The notes under the pieces: model-generated | What the model was told of the DNA's origin: nothing | The model's database searches: none | What the model saw: the letters and a program-made list of their open reading frames with translations, nothing else | DNA from: JAJPKK01 sp963787675 | GTDB taxonomy: Bacteria; Pseudomonadota; Alphaproteobacteria; Rhizobiales; Xanthobacteraceae | Reading direction: 5' to 3' | DNA: 64,000 nt | NCBI GenBank assembly: GCA_963787675.1 | Contig: CAWBDV010000007.1 | Location: forward strand, 1,178,001 to 1,242,000 | Position numbers and translations under genes: made by a program | Shown here: in pieces, positions 27,362 through 36,768 of the stretch | Numbering within the stretch: the stretch's first letter is position 1 | How the letters are laid out: each line of letters starts with the position of its first letter

Positions 27362-28042
27362 CTACGTCGGTTCGCCAACGACGATGACGTGAAGCTTGCG
27401 CGGACCATGAGCGCCGAGAATGAGCGTCTGCTCGATGTCGGCGGAGCGCGATGGACCGGTGATCAAATTGACGGCGCGCGGCAGACCGTCGACGCCGTAA
27501 TGATCCCGCAACCGCGCCAGCGCGGCTTCGAAGTCCGACGTGACGTCGCGGGCATCGACCACGACGATATGCACATCGGGCAGGAAATTGAGGGTGGTCG
27601 GATTGTCGGCGCCCGAGGTCAAAACCACGGTGCCGGTCTCGGCCACGGCGGCGAAGGCGTGAGACACGGCGGCAAGGTCGTTGCCGTCCGACTTGCCGCG
27701 GCTCACCTCGAGCGCAGGCGCGTTATTCCACGGCAGAGCCGTGAGGCTCGGATCGTCGCCATGCCGCACGCGCATCGGCAGGTTGAGGCGGCGCAGACAC
27801 GCAGCGACCCCTGCCGGAACCTCGGCACCATCGGTGGCGCGCTCGACCGAGCCGGCGGAAGCCTCGACCATGCGCATGAAGAGCGCGAGCCGCTCTGCCG
27901 GCGGCAATTGTCCGCGCTGCGGCACGACGCCCGAAGGATGTCCGGTGAGGCGCGTTGCCACTTCGAGTTGGCGCGGCGCCTCGGCGCCGGTGACGCCCAG
28001 CGAGCGGCGAATGGTCGCGAGAACGAGGTCGCGCGGCGTCAT
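27362..28042 (-). CDS. lutC: Lactate utilization protein LutC
   Basis: A 226-residue LutC/YkgG protein, the third part of the iron-sulfur lactate oxidase complex LutABC. It has the family's C-terminal LUD-like domain (AVAETGTVVLTSGADNPTTL, LPDVHIVVVDARDV, ITGPSRSADIEQTLILGAHG). The ATG overlaps the lutB stop as ATGA. The frame is open upstream, but that part is the antisense-like shadow of lutB, so ATG 28042 is used. Confidence 0.9.
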   Translation of the reverse strand: MTPRDLVLATIRRSLGVTGAEAPRQLEVATRLTGHPSGVVPQRGQLPPAERLALFMRMVEASAGSVERATDGAEVPAGVAACLRRLNLPMRVRHGDDPSLTALPWNNAPALEVSRGKSDGNDLAAVSHAFAAVAETGTVVLTSGADNPTTLNFLPDVHIVVVDARDVTSDFEAALARLRDHYGVDGLPRAVNLITGPSRSADIEQTLILGAHGPRKLHVIVVGEPT

Positions 28043-29496
28043 CGGTCCGTGCCCGGCGCGGCCGGTGTTGCAGCCGCTCGCTCGCGCGCCTTCCATTGCG
28101 CCTGGAATGTCGCCCCTTCGGGCGCCGGGAAATCGCGAAAGCGCGTCCATCCGGAGGCGAGCGGCAGCCAGCGGAACCGCCCCCGACTCCGACCGAGCAG
28201 TGCCAGCAACCGCGCGCCGATATCTGCGCAGATCCCATAAAGCCACGGCCGCTTGGCGAAGAACGCCCAGAATGCCAAGCCTGACCGCACCGTCGCGGGT
28301 GACAGATGCCGCTCGAATTCGCGCTCGCGCCACGAGCGCATCATGCGCGGCAGCGGAATGCGCACCGGGCACACTTCCTCGCAGCGACCGCAGAAGGTCG
28401 ACGCGTTAGGCAGGTGGCCGGCCTGGTCGATGCCAATCAGGCTCGGCGTGAGCACCGCGCCCATCGGGCCCGGATAAACCCAACCATACGCGTGTCCGCC
28501 GACCGCGTGATAGACCGGGCAGTGGTTCATGCAGGCACCGCAGCGAATGCAGCGGAGCATGTCGTGAAACTCACCGGCGAGCATCGCCGAGCGGCCGTTG
28601 TCGAGCAGCACCACGTGGTATTCGCCGGGCCCGTCGGGATCGTCGGCGCGGCGCGGTCCGGTCGAGAGCGTGGTGTAGACCGACATCTCCTGTCCGGTCG
28701 CCGAGCGCGCCAGCACGCGCAGCATCTGCGCCAGGTCTTCCAGCGTCGGCACGAGCTTCTCGATCGACGCGAGCACGATGTGGGCCTTGGGCAATGTCTG
28801 GGTGAGATCGCCGTTGCCTTCGTTGGTGACGATCACCGAGGTGCCGGTTTCCGCAACGAGAAAGTTCGCGCCGGTAATGCCGACGTCGGCGGCGAGGAAT
28901 TTCTGCCGCAGTACCGCGCGCGCCTCGGCAAGAAGGCTCGTCGGTTCGACCAGATTGCGGTCGGCCGGAAGATGCGTGTGCACGCGGCGGAAATCCTCTT
29001 CGATCTGCGCCTTGGTGAGATGCACGGCGGGCGCAATGATGTGGGAGGGAACTTCGTGGCGCAGCTGAACGATGTACTCGCCGAGATCGGTCTCGACCGG
29101 CGTAATGCCGTTTGCCGACAGGAAATCGTTGAGGCCGATCTCCTCCGACACCATGCTCTTGCCTTTGGTGACGGTGCGGGCGCCGAGCTTGCGGCAGATG
29201 TCGAGAATGATCTGCCGCGCGTCCTCGGCGGTCACAGCGTAATGCAGGTGGCCGCCCGCTTCGGTAAGGCGCCGCTCATAAGCTTCGAGGTAGAGGTCGA
29301 GATGAGCGAGCGTGTGCTCCTTGATGTCGCGGGCCGAGTCGCGCAGCGCATCGAATTCCGGGAGCCGGTCGGCAGCTTCCTGGCGACGCGCGATGAAATT
29401 CACCTCGACGAATTTCAGCGCCGTCTGCAGCTCATGATCGGCGAGCGCGGCCTTGGCGTTTTCTTTGAAGCGCGATGACGTCGCGGCATGGCTCAT
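28039..29496 (-). CDS. lutB: Lactate utilization iron-sulfur protein LutB
   Basis: A 485-residue protein with an N-terminal LUD domain and two 4Fe-4S motifs: CIRCGACMNHCPVY (Cys 316, 319, 322, 326) and FCGRCEEVCPVRIP. It is the electron-transfer core of the LutABC system that oxidises L-lactate to pyruvate. The start MSHAATSSRF overlaps the lutA stop by four bases, and its own stop overlaps lutC in the same way, so the three are translationally coupled. Confidence 0.93.
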   Translation of the reverse strand: MSHAATSSRFKENAKAALADHELQTALKFVEVNFIARRQEAADRLPEFDALRDSARDIKEHTLAHLDLYLEAYERRLTEAGGHLHYAVTAEDARQIILDICRKLGARTVTKGKSMVSEEIGLNDFLSANGITPVETDLGEYIVQLRHEVPSHIIAPAVHLTKAQIEEDFRRVHTHLPADRNLVEPTSLLAEARAVLRQKFLAADVGITGANFLVAETGTSVIVTNEGNGDLTQTLPKAHIVLASIEKLVPTLEDLAQMLRVLARSATGQEMSVYTTLSTGPRRADDPDGPGEYHVVLLDNGRSAMLAGEFHDMLRCIRCGACMNHCPVYHAVGGHAYGWVYPGPMGAVLTPSLIGIDQAGHLPNASTFCGRCEEVCPVRIPLPRMMRSWREREFERHLSPATVRSGLAFWAFFAKRPWLYGICADIGARLLALLGRSRGRFRWLPLASGWTRFRDFPAPEGATFQAQWKARERAAATPAAPGTDR

Positions 29497-30275
29497 GGTC
29501 CGGCCTCGCCATGCGCCGCGGCGGGTGCGCCGATCGCGGGCGAACCGGTCATTCCCGCGAGCACCTCCGCGACATGGCGCACTTCGACCGCGGCGCCGTC
29601 GCGTTGCAGCTTGCCCGCCATGTTCATCAGGCAACCGAGATCGCCTGCGAGCAGCAAGTCGGCGCCGGACGCGACCACGTTCGCCGTCTTCTTGGTGACG
29701 ATGGCGTTCGAGATGTCCGGGTATTTGACGCAGAACGTCCCGCCGAAGCCGCAGCAGACATTGGCATCGCGCATCTCGGTGAGTTTCAGCCCGGCGACTG
29801 TCGCGAGCAGGCGTCGCGGCTGTTCGCGCACGCCGAGTTCGCGCAAGCCCGAGCAGGCATCGTGATAGGTCGCAGTGGCGGCAAGCTCTGCTGCGACTCG
29901 GGTCACGCCGCGTACATTGACCAGGAACGACACCAGTTCATAAGTCTTGGCGGCAAAAGCATCGGCGCGCGGCGCCCAATTGGGATCCCCGCGAAACAGC
30001 TCCGGATAATGGACCTTGAACATGCCGGCGCAGGAGCCTGACGGCGCGACAACATAGTCGAACGGCGCGAATGCGTCGATCACCTGTTCGGCAATGGCGC
30101 GCGTTGTGGCGCGGTCGCCCGAGTTGAAGGCCGGCTGGCCGCAGCAGGTCTGCCGCGGCACCTCCACTGCGCACCCGGAGTCCTCGATAAGCTTCACCGC
30201 GGCGAACGCGACTGTCGGGCGGATCAGGTCGACGAGGCAGGTGACGAACAATCCGACCCGCGGGCCTGTCGGCAT
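29493..30275 (-). CDS. lutA: Lactate utilization protein LutA
   Basis: A 260-residue protein of two CCG domains: RQTCCGQPAFNSGD and the later VCCGFGGTFCVKYP, cysteine-rich motifs that bind an iron-sulfur or haterodisulfide-reductase-like cofactor. It is the first gene of lutABC. GAGGAG stands 9 bases before ATG 30275; an upstream Met 30311 is less likely. No regulator gene is adjacent. Confidence 0.9.
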   Translation of the reverse strand: MPTGPRVGLFVTCLVDLIRPTVAFAAVKLIEDSGCAVEVPRQTCCGQPAFNSGDRATTRAIAEQVIDAFAPFDYVVAPSGSCAGMFKVHYPELFRGDPNWAPRADAFAAKTYELVSFLVNVRGVTRVAAELAATATYHDACSGLRELGVREQPRRLLATVAGLKLTEMRDANVCCGFGGTFCVKYPDISNAIVTKKTANVVASGADLLLAGDLGCLMNMAGKLQRDGAAVEVRHVAEVLAGMTGSPAIGAPAAAHGEAGP

Positions 30276-30411
30276 GAAGCGCTCCTCGCCCGAGATGGGC
30301 GCGCGCGACATTGGAGCAATCGCGCTGGCGTCGCAAGCCGCGCAGGTGCGGCGAATGGACGGTTCCGGTCAACTGACGTTGACCCCGCGTCTTTCGCGGA
30401 TTGCTCTCATT

Positions 30412-30529
30412 GTCGTCGCCCGGCTTGACCGGGCGACCCAGTAACCCCTGCGCTCGGAATTGCGTCGACGCTCAGTATTTGTATCGAGAGCGCGGTGGTT
30501 ACTGGATGCCCGCTTTCGCGGGCATCACG
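30412..30529. repeat. Dispersed palindrome, third copy
   Basis: The left arm GTCGTCGCCCGGCTTGACCG with GGCGACCCAGTAACC pairs in style with the right arm GGTTACTGGATGCCCGC and TTTCGCGGGCATCACGG. It sits in the 351-base gap between lutA and the next gene, which holds nothing else visible. Confidence 0.75.
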
Positions 30530-30626
30530 GCAAGAGGAAATGCCGAGACAACAAACCTCCGCCCAAAAACGAACTCGCCCGGCCGAGGCCGGGCGAGCAT
30601 GGGAAACGCAGCGATTGCGACCGCGG

Positions 30627-31241
30627 TTACATCGGCGGCGTCAGGCCATCGCGGCCGACGTTGATGCCGCCGGTTTCGATGCTGCCGTCGGGCTTCTTGG
30701 TGCCGTTGGCGACGAAGATCTTCGCGCCGGGCTTGAGATCGGCGCGGTCGCCTTTGACGAACAGGACGATCGGAATGTCCTTCGGCACGAGGATCTTCTT
30801 CTCGCCGTCCTTGTATTTCATCGTCAGCATCGGTCCGTCGACGCCGGTCACCAGCACTTCCACATTGGCGTTCGTCATGGTGCTTTGCGGCACGAGGTCC
30901 CACGGCCGATGACCTTCACCCGCGCCGCGGCGCGCTTCCGGGAAGATATGGACTTCGAGCGCCTTCTGGGTGCCATCAGGCTGCGGCATCGCGGTGATGC
31001 CGACGAAGGAATTCTGATGGATGTCGGCGAGTGCCGCCTTCGCGACGCCGCTCACCAGTGCATTGTCCGTGAGATGGACAGTGACGGTGGCACCCTCGCG
31101 GGTCTTGACCTGGAGCGTGTTGCCGTCGACCTTTTCGATCGTGCCACGCACGCGTGCCGGAGCTTGCGCCGAAGCGGTGCCAACCGTCAGCAGAAGCGCC
31201 AGTCCGGCGGCGCCGAGCACCGCGCTTTTGAAGTTGATCAT
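30627..31241 (-). CDS. Exported protein of unknown function
   Basis: A 204-residue protein with a signal peptide (MINFKSAVLGAAGLALLLTV, cleavage near ASAQA). The mature part looks like small beta-barrel repeats: RVRGTIEKVDGNTLQVKTRE, VEVLVTGVDGPMLTMKYKDG and KKILVPKDIPIVLFVKGDRA. That pattern is like DUF5666-type or OB-like exported domains, a loose comparison. It stands alone between lutA and the hydrolase gene. ATG 31241 has AGGAAG upstream. Confidence 0.75.
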   Translation of the reverse strand: MINFKSAVLGAAGLALLLTVGTASAQAPARVRGTIEKVDGNTLQVKTREGATVTVHLTDNALVSGVAKAALADIHQNSFVGITAMPQPDGTQKALEVHIFPEARRGAGEGHRPWDLVPQSTMTNANVEVLVTGVDGPMLTMKYKDGEKKILVPKDIPIVLFVKGDRADLKPGAKIFVANGTKKPDGSIETGGINVGRDGLTPPM

Positions 31242-31430
31242 GTGACTTCCTCCAATGCCGCCCAGGGTTTGGCACACGCCCTTGGCTAAAATGATCCCCC
31301 GCCAAAGTGCGGTTGTAGGCGTGTTCGGTGACGGCTGAGGGACAGGATAAAGCACTTTTTGCAGCGCCAGTCGATCACATCCGCGTGCGCCCGCAACGCT
31401 GCGAACGAACCATGATCTTAACGCAGCGCC

Positions 31431-32291
31431 TTACTCCTCGTCTGCGACGCGGTTCGTCAGCACGCCGATTTCCGGCGAGGAGACTTCGACCTCATCGCCC
31501 GGCTTGAGCCAGCGTGGCGGATCCGTGCGCGGTCCGAGCTTGACCGGCGTGCCGGTGACGATGATGTCGGCCGGCTTAAGAGTCATGAACGTCGTTACGT
31601 AAGCAACGATGTCCGCGAACGAAAAAATCATGTTCGCGGTGTTGTCCTCCTGGGTGACCTCGCCGTTGAGCTTTACGGTGAGATGCATCGGCTGCGACGG
31701 ATCGATCTCGTCGGCGGTAACGATCCAGGGACCGATGCTGCCGGTCTTGTCGAAGTTCTTGCCCTGGGTGACGTTGAACTTGCCGTGGCGCATCCAGTCG
31801 CGCACCGTCCCTTCATTGCACAGGGTGTAGCCGGCGATGAGATCGCGCGCGCGGCCTTTGCCGATGTGACGGCCTTCGCGCCCGATCACCATGGCGATCT
31901 CGCCCTCATAATCGAGCTCGTGCGACACCTTGGGACGCACCAGCGGCTGACCAGAGCCGACCAGCGAACCCGGATGCCGATAGAACATGCTCGGATATTT
32001 CGGCACGTTGGGATCGTTGAAGTCGGCATTGCGGTTAGCGTAGTTGATGCCGATGCAGAGGATCTTTTCCGGCGTCAGCACCGGCGGCAACAGCTCGATC
32101 TCGGCGAGGCGGAAATCCGCCCGCACGCCGGCGACCGCGGCGCGCGCGTCGTCGAGCGCACACGCCCGGATGACATCGGTCAGCGTTGCATATCGTCCAC
32201 CGCCGAGCCGCATGCGCAGATCGACGACGCCATCACCCACCACGGCGCCATAGCTCGTGCGCCCGTGGGCGATGTAACTTGCAAGACGCAT
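31431..32291 (-). CDS. Fumarylacetoacetate hydrolase family protein
   Basis: A 286-residue FAH-superfamily enzyme, a metal-dependent C-C hydrolase or isomerase of aromatic or sugar-acid breakdown. Motifs: KILCIGINYANRNADF, HELDYEGEIAMVIGREGRHI (metal ligands Glu/Asp), GYTLCNEGTVRDWM, TQGKNFDKTGSIGPWIVT and the end DIIVTGTPVKLGPR. The exact substrate is unknown. ATG 32291 is chosen over GTG 32303 because GGAG falls at the right distance. Confidence 0.88.
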   Translation of the reverse strand: MRLASYIAHGRTSYGAVVGDGVVDLRMRLGGGRYATLTDVIRACALDDARAAVAGVRADFRLAEIELLPPVLTPEKILCIGINYANRNADFNDPNVPKYPSMFYRHPGSLVGSGQPLVRPKVSHELDYEGEIAMVIGREGRHIGKGRARDLIAGYTLCNEGTVRDWMRHGKFNVTQGKNFDKTGSIGPWIVTADEIDPSQPMHLTVKLNGEVTQEDNTANMIFSFADIVAYVTTFMTLKPADIIVTGTPVKLGPRTDPPRWLKPGDEVEVSSPEIGVLTNRVADEE

Positions 32292-32404
32292 CCCCAGCTC
32301 CACGATCGCGGCGGCCGGCGCCGGCTCAAACTGCCGGCACTATGCCGAACGCCGCCGCGATTTCCAGCGAAATTCGAAGGGCTTCGCCGGGGACGGTTCC
32401 GTCG

Positions 32405-33781
32405 TCAGAACCTCGGCGGTGCAGCCGCTGCAGCAGGCGCAACGGGGTTGCGTGCATCGAGTTCGCGCAGTTGCTTGCGCTTCTCGCTCCACTGTGCCGC
32501 GCTCAACGCGCTGCTGATCGAAAAAGTCGCGTATGAGCGCTGCAGCGTCGACAGATTGGCCGATGGGGTCGGGGTGGTCGCAAGATAGGCACTGAGCGCC
32601 GCTTGATTGCTTTCGAAGAGCTTCCGCGCTTCCTCGAGCTTGCCCTGGTCCCGCAACACGATGGCCTGTCGGGCGCGCTCGCGGACAACCTGTTCCATGA
32701 CCGTGTCCATCACGACGGCGTCAGCGCTCGCCGTCACCTCGGCCCCGGACTGGCTGAAGCGCCCGTGGATCGGCGCATCGATCGTCCTCTTCTCGCCGGT
32801 CGAGGGCACTGTATAGGCGACGCGGACGCTGCCCCAATTCTGTTCCTCCGCAGTCGGCCTTCCGTCGGCGGCGATCTCCAACAGTACGTAGTGCTCGGTC
32901 GCGGCATAAACCTGGTTGAGCCTGAAACTCGCATGCTCGCCTTCGACGTTGCCGTCGCGGCTCAGCGCGCGGACGACGCGGGCACCCGGCTTCATGTCGA
33001 CATCGATCGAGACCATCTGCGCGCAGGACGACAGCACGTCATCGAATTCGCGATTGAAAATCTGGACGAGGTCCGAGGGCGAACTCGCGAAGGCATGATT
33101 GCCGTCGCTGGCGCGGGCAAGCTGCAGCATCAGATCTTCGTTGTAGTCGGCGCCAAGCCCGATAGTAGAGACCGAAATGCCCTCTGCCAGCAGTTGCTTG
33201 CCGAGCGCACCGAAATCCGACGGCTGGCTCGGCCCCACATTGGCCATCCCGTCGGACAGCAACACGACGCGATTGAGATGCCGGTCGTCCTTGAACTTAC
33301 GCACCTCGCCGGCACCGTTGCGGACGCCGGCATAGATCGCGGTCGAACCGCGCGTGTCGATTCGGCGGATCTGATCGATAAAGGTGCTGGGATCGGCGAC
33401 CTTCTGCGCCGGCACGATCACGTCCACCTTGTCATCGAAGATGACGAGCGAAGCGATGTCGTTTTGCGACAGCCGGCTGACGGCCATGATCGCGGCGCCG
33501 CGGGCCTGGGCAATGCGATCACCTTCCATCGAGCCGGAGCGGTCGATGACGAAGGCGACATTCACCGGCGTGCGGTTGGCGTTGGGCTCGGGCTTGCAGC
33601 CGTTGAGCCCGATCCGCAGGTAATTCGGTGCGTTGTCGCCGCTCTTCATGACCGAATGGGCAAGACGGGCGGTGAGCGTGATCGGCTCCTCTGCCCGGGC
33701 GGGGAGCAGGCCGAGGCTTGCGGAGACGAGCACGAACGAGAGGGCAGTGGTGCAAAAGATGGCAGGCAAACGAGTTGTCAT
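32405..33781 (-). CDS. Exported von Willebrand factor A domain protein
   Basis: A 458-residue protein. A signal peptide (MTTRLPAIFCTTALSFVLVS) precedes a VWA domain at about 70-240 with a perfect MIDAS motif (FVIDRSGSMEGDRI and later LLSDGMANVGPSQPSDFG). The C-terminal third is helical. It probably mediates metal-dependent protein contacts outside the membrane. AAAGGAGA precedes ATG 33781. No partner such as MoxR is next to it. Confidence 0.88.
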   Translation of the reverse strand: MTTRLPAIFCTTALSFVLVSASLGLLPARAEEPITLTARLAHSVMKSGDNAPNYLRIGLNGCKPEPNANRTPVNVAFVIDRSGSMEGDRIAQARGAAIMAVSRLSQNDIASLVIFDDKVDVIVPAQKVADPSTFIDQIRRIDTRGSTAIYAGVRNGAGEVRKFKDDRHLNRVVLLSDGMANVGPSQPSDFGALGKQLLAEGISVSTIGLGADYNEDLMLQLARASDGNHAFASSPSDLVQIFNREFDDVLSSCAQMVSIDVDMKPGARVVRALSRDGNVEGEHASFRLNQVYAATEHYVLLEIAADGRPTAEEQNWGSVRVAYTVPSTGEKRTIDAPIHGRFSQSGAEVTASADAVVMDTVMEQVVRERARQAIVLRDQGKLEEARKLFESNQAALSAYLATTPTPSANLSTLQRSYATFSISSALSAAQWSEKRKQLRELDARNPVAPAAAAAPPRF

Positions 33782-34086
33782 GAAAATAATCTCCTTTAAG
33801 GCGTCACCACGCCGTCTCGCCCCCGTATTGCAATGAAGTGAAGGGAGCGCCGGCGCACGAAATCGCCGGCGCATCATTGTCGGTTCGGCATTGGCAAAAG
33901 TTGGGAGGAACCGTGTCGGCGCGGGTTTCGTTTGCGTCGGTATTGCAGCAAATTCCGGCGCGACCGACAGGCCGCGATGCCGTTGCCGCTCCTGGAACCC
34001 TGTGATACCGCAACCGCAACCGCCTTGAAAAACGCGGCAGGCGTCACCCAGCCGCGGTAACTGCGTGAAAGCAAAGGAGCAGGATC
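33782..34086. other. Divergent intergenic region, no gene
   Basis: A 305-base gap between the VWA gene (minus) and the dehydrogenase (plus), expected to hold both promoters. An AGGAGCAGGATC ribosome site precedes ATG 34087. I recognise no RNA or operator. Confidence 0.5.
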
Positions 34087-35044
34087 ATGCCGGACAAGGC
34101 ACAGAAGATTGGCTGGATCGGCATGGGGCGCATGGGCTTTCCCATGGCCGAGCGTCTGCTCAAGGCCGGCTACGACGTTTCGATCTGGAATCGGACCCGC
34201 GCCAAGGCGGAGCCGCTTGCCAAATCCGGCGGCCGGATTGTCGACAAGCCGAGCGATCTCGCCGGCGTCGACGTGCTGTTCGCCATCGTCTCCACCGGCA
34301 AGGACTTGGAAGAAGTCTATTTCGGCCCGAACGGCGTCAGCACCGCGAACAAAGTGCCGCCGGTGTTCATCGACTGCTCGACCATTGCGGTCGACGAATT
34401 CTGCCGACATCCGCAAACGGCTTGCCGAGCGCGGCGCGAGCTTTCTGTGCTGCCCGGTGAGCGGCAATGCCAAGGTCATCAATGCCGGCAAGCTGTCGGC
34501 CGTGGCGTCCGGGCCCGAGCCGGCGTTCCGCATCGCGGAGCCGATGATCAAAGTATTCGCGCCGCGCGGCGTTTCGTACGTCGGCGACGGCGAACTCGCC
34601 CGCATCTGCAAGATCGCGCACAACGTCATGCTCGGCGTCGTGATCGAGAACCTGATCGAGATCACGCTGTTGACCAACAAAATGGGCGTGCCGCGGCACG
34701 CGTTCCTGGCCTTCCTCAACAACGGCGTCATGGGCTCGATGTTCACGGCTTACAAATCGCCGGCGCTGGTCAATCTCGACTGGACCACCACCTTCACGCC
34801 CGAGTTGTTGCGCAAGGACCTCGACCTCGGCCTCGAGCTTGGCCGGCAGATGGACGTGCCGATGCCGGTCACCGCCGCGACCCGCGAGATGCTGCAGGCC
34901 CACATCGGCGCGGCGATGTTGAAGGCGGACCCCGAGGGTTATCTCGCCAAGGACTTTGCCACGCTGCTGGAGACCATGGCGACCGCTGCCGGCATGAAGC
35001 TTGAAAGCGAGAACAAGCCGGTGCCGACCGGCCTCGAAAGCTGA
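34087..35044 (+). CDS. 3-hydroxyisobutyrate dehydrogenase-type oxidoreductase (one +1 frameshift)
   Basis: A member of the NAD(P)-dependent beta-hydroxyacid dehydrogenase family. MPDKAQKIGWIGMGRMGFPM carries the Rossmann motif GxGxMG. The substrate loop is FIDCSTIAVDE, then after an extra T at about 34402 the second frame continues ADIRKRLAERGASFLCCPVS with GN, the catalytic Lys helix ARICKIAHNVMLGVVIE, and the end KPVPTGLES. Length 958 = 3n+1, so one inserted base explains the break. Substrate unknown. Confidence 0.82.
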
Positions 35045-35135
35045 GCACGGAATTGCGCCTGTCGCGCTTGCCCGCCAACCCCTGTCGGGCTGGCGCAATG
35101 CGATCCACCGCGCGAGCGTGAGAGTCGTTTGACGC

Positions 35136-36539
35136 TTATGGCGCGGGCGGGATGACGCCGGGGAGCTTGCGCACGAGGCCGCGGAAAGCGTCGCCGCGTT
35201 GCTCGAAATTGGCGAACTGATCGAACGAGGCGCAAGCGGGCGACAGCAGCACCACCGGGTGAGCAAGACCCGAGGTCTCGGCGTCGCGCGCGGCTTCGGC
35301 GACGGCGCGATCGAGCGTCTCGACAATGGCGTGGTCGACCTTGCCGTCGAGCGTGGCCGCGAAATCCTCGGCCGCGGCCCCGACCAAATAGGCCTTGCGG
35401 ATGCGCGGAAAGAAATCGGACAGCGATGCAATGCCGCCGGTCTTCGCCTTGCCGCCCGCAATCCAGAAGATGTCGCTGAAGCACGCCAGCGCCTGGGCAG
35501 CCGAATCCGCGTTGGTAGCCTTCGAATCGTTGATGAACAGCACCTTGTCCTTGCGCCCGACCTCCTCCATCCGGTGGGCGAGCCCGGGAAACGAACGCAA
35601 GCCGGCTTGAATTGCCTTGGGATCGAGACCAAGGGCGAGCGCCGCGGCCGTCGCGCAGGCGGCGTTTTGCGCATTGTGCCGTCCGCGCAGCGAGCCGATG
35701 CCGCCAATCTGCGCGATCTCGCGCGCGGTCCCGCCGGTCGCCTGAAAAACGCGTTCCCCCTCCGCATAGATGCCGTAGGCGAGCGGCTGGCGCACCGACA
35801 CGCGCGTGACTCGGCTGCCGACGCGCTCGGCCCGGTCGGCGATCGCCTGACACCAGTTGTCATCAACGCCGACGATCGCGGCGCCGTCACGCTGGACACC
35901 GGCGATGAGACGCTCCTTCACCGCCGCGTATTGAGCAAGGGTGCCGTGCCGGTCGAGGTGGTCCTCGGTGACGTTGAGGAGAACGCCGACGGAAGGATCG
36001 ATGCTCGGTGCAAGATCGATCTGGAACGACGAGCACTCGATCACGTGGATGCGGCCGGGCTGCGGCGGCGCGAGCGACAGGATCGCGGTGCCGATGTTAC
36101 CGCCGAGTTGCGTTTCGAAGCCTGCGCTCGCGCACAGATGCGCAATCAGCGCCGTCGTCGTCGACTTGCCGTTGGTTCCGGTGATGGCAACGAACGGCGC
36201 GTGGGGCGCGTGCGCGCGCCGCTCGCGGCAGAACAACTCGATGTCGCCGATCACCTCGACCGCCATGGCGCGCGCAAGCCCGACCGACCAGTGCGGCGAC
36301 GGATGGGTCAGCGGCACGCCAGGCGCAAGCACCAGCGCTGCGATCTTCGACCAGTCGAGTTCGCGTAGGTCGGCGACTGGAACGCCGGCGCTCGCCGCAT
36401 TGGCGATGCGTTCCGCACTGTCATCCCAGCCGACGACGTCGGCACCGCCGGCGAACAGCGCGCTCGCCGCGATAAGCCCCGAGCCGCCAAGCCCGAACAC
36501 CGCGACCTTGCGCCCGGCAAAGGTAGTGATCGGGATCAT
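35136..36539 (-). CDS. murD: UDP-N-acetylmuramoyl-L-alanine--D-glutamate ligase
   Basis: A 467-residue Mur ligase adding D-glutamate to UDP-MurNAc-L-Ala. The N-terminal Rossmann part has KVAVFGLGGSGLIAA. The ATP loop is ITGTNGKSTTTALI, with VTEDHLDRHGT and FINDSKATNADSAAQAL in the C-terminal domain. The frame is intact. It follows mraY but is separated from it by a 229-base gap holding a dispersed repeat. ftsW, the usual next gene of the cluster, is absent: a convergent dehydrogenase gene lies there instead. Confidence 0.95.
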   Translation of the reverse strand: MIPITTFAGRKVAVFGLGGSGLIAASALFAGGADVVGWDDSAERIANAASAGVPVADLRELDWSKIAALVLAPGVPLTHPSPHWSVGLARAMAVEVIGDIELFCRERRAHAPHAPFVAITGTNGKSTTTALIAHLCASAGFETQLGGNIGTAILSLAPPQPGRIHVIECSSFQIDLAPSIDPSVGVLLNVTEDHLDRHGTLAQYAAVKERLIAGVQRDGAAIVGVDDNWCQAIADRAERVGSRVTRVSVRQPLAYGIYAEGERVFQATGGTAREIAQIGGIGSLRGRHNAQNAACATAAALALGLDPKAIQAGLRSFPGLAHRMEEVGRKDKVLFINDSKATNADSAAQALACFSDIFWIAGGKAKTGGIASLSDFFPRIRKAYLVGAAAEDFAATLDGKVDHAIVETLDRAVAEAARDAETSGLAHPVVLLSPACASFDQFANFEQRGDAFRGLVRKLPGVIPPAP

Positions 36540-36540
36540 G

Positions 36541-36722
36541 CCTGCACCCTCCCCTGGAGGGGGAGGGTCGGACTGCCGAAGGCAGTCCGGGGTGGGGTGG
36601 CAGCGGCGCAGCAAGCGCGACGCCGAAATTTTTGCGCCGCTGTCACCCCCACCCGGCCGCTACGCGGCCGACCCCGGATCAAGTCCGGGGCAGGCTCTCC
36701 CCCCTCCAGGGGGAGGTGTAAC
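36541..36722. repeat. Dispersed palindromic repeat, CTCCCCCTGGAGGGGGAG type, second copy
   Basis: CACCCTCCCCTGGAGGGGGA at the left and CTCCCCCCTCCAGGGGGAGG near the right end form the outer arms, with GGACTGCCGAAGGCAGTCC and GGCCGCTACGCGGCC inside. It is the same architecture as at 2631-2784 and separates mraY from murD. Confidence 0.8.
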
Positions 36723-36768
36723 AGAGCGGCGTCGCTCGTGATGTTCTGCACAAACATCATCGCGCCCC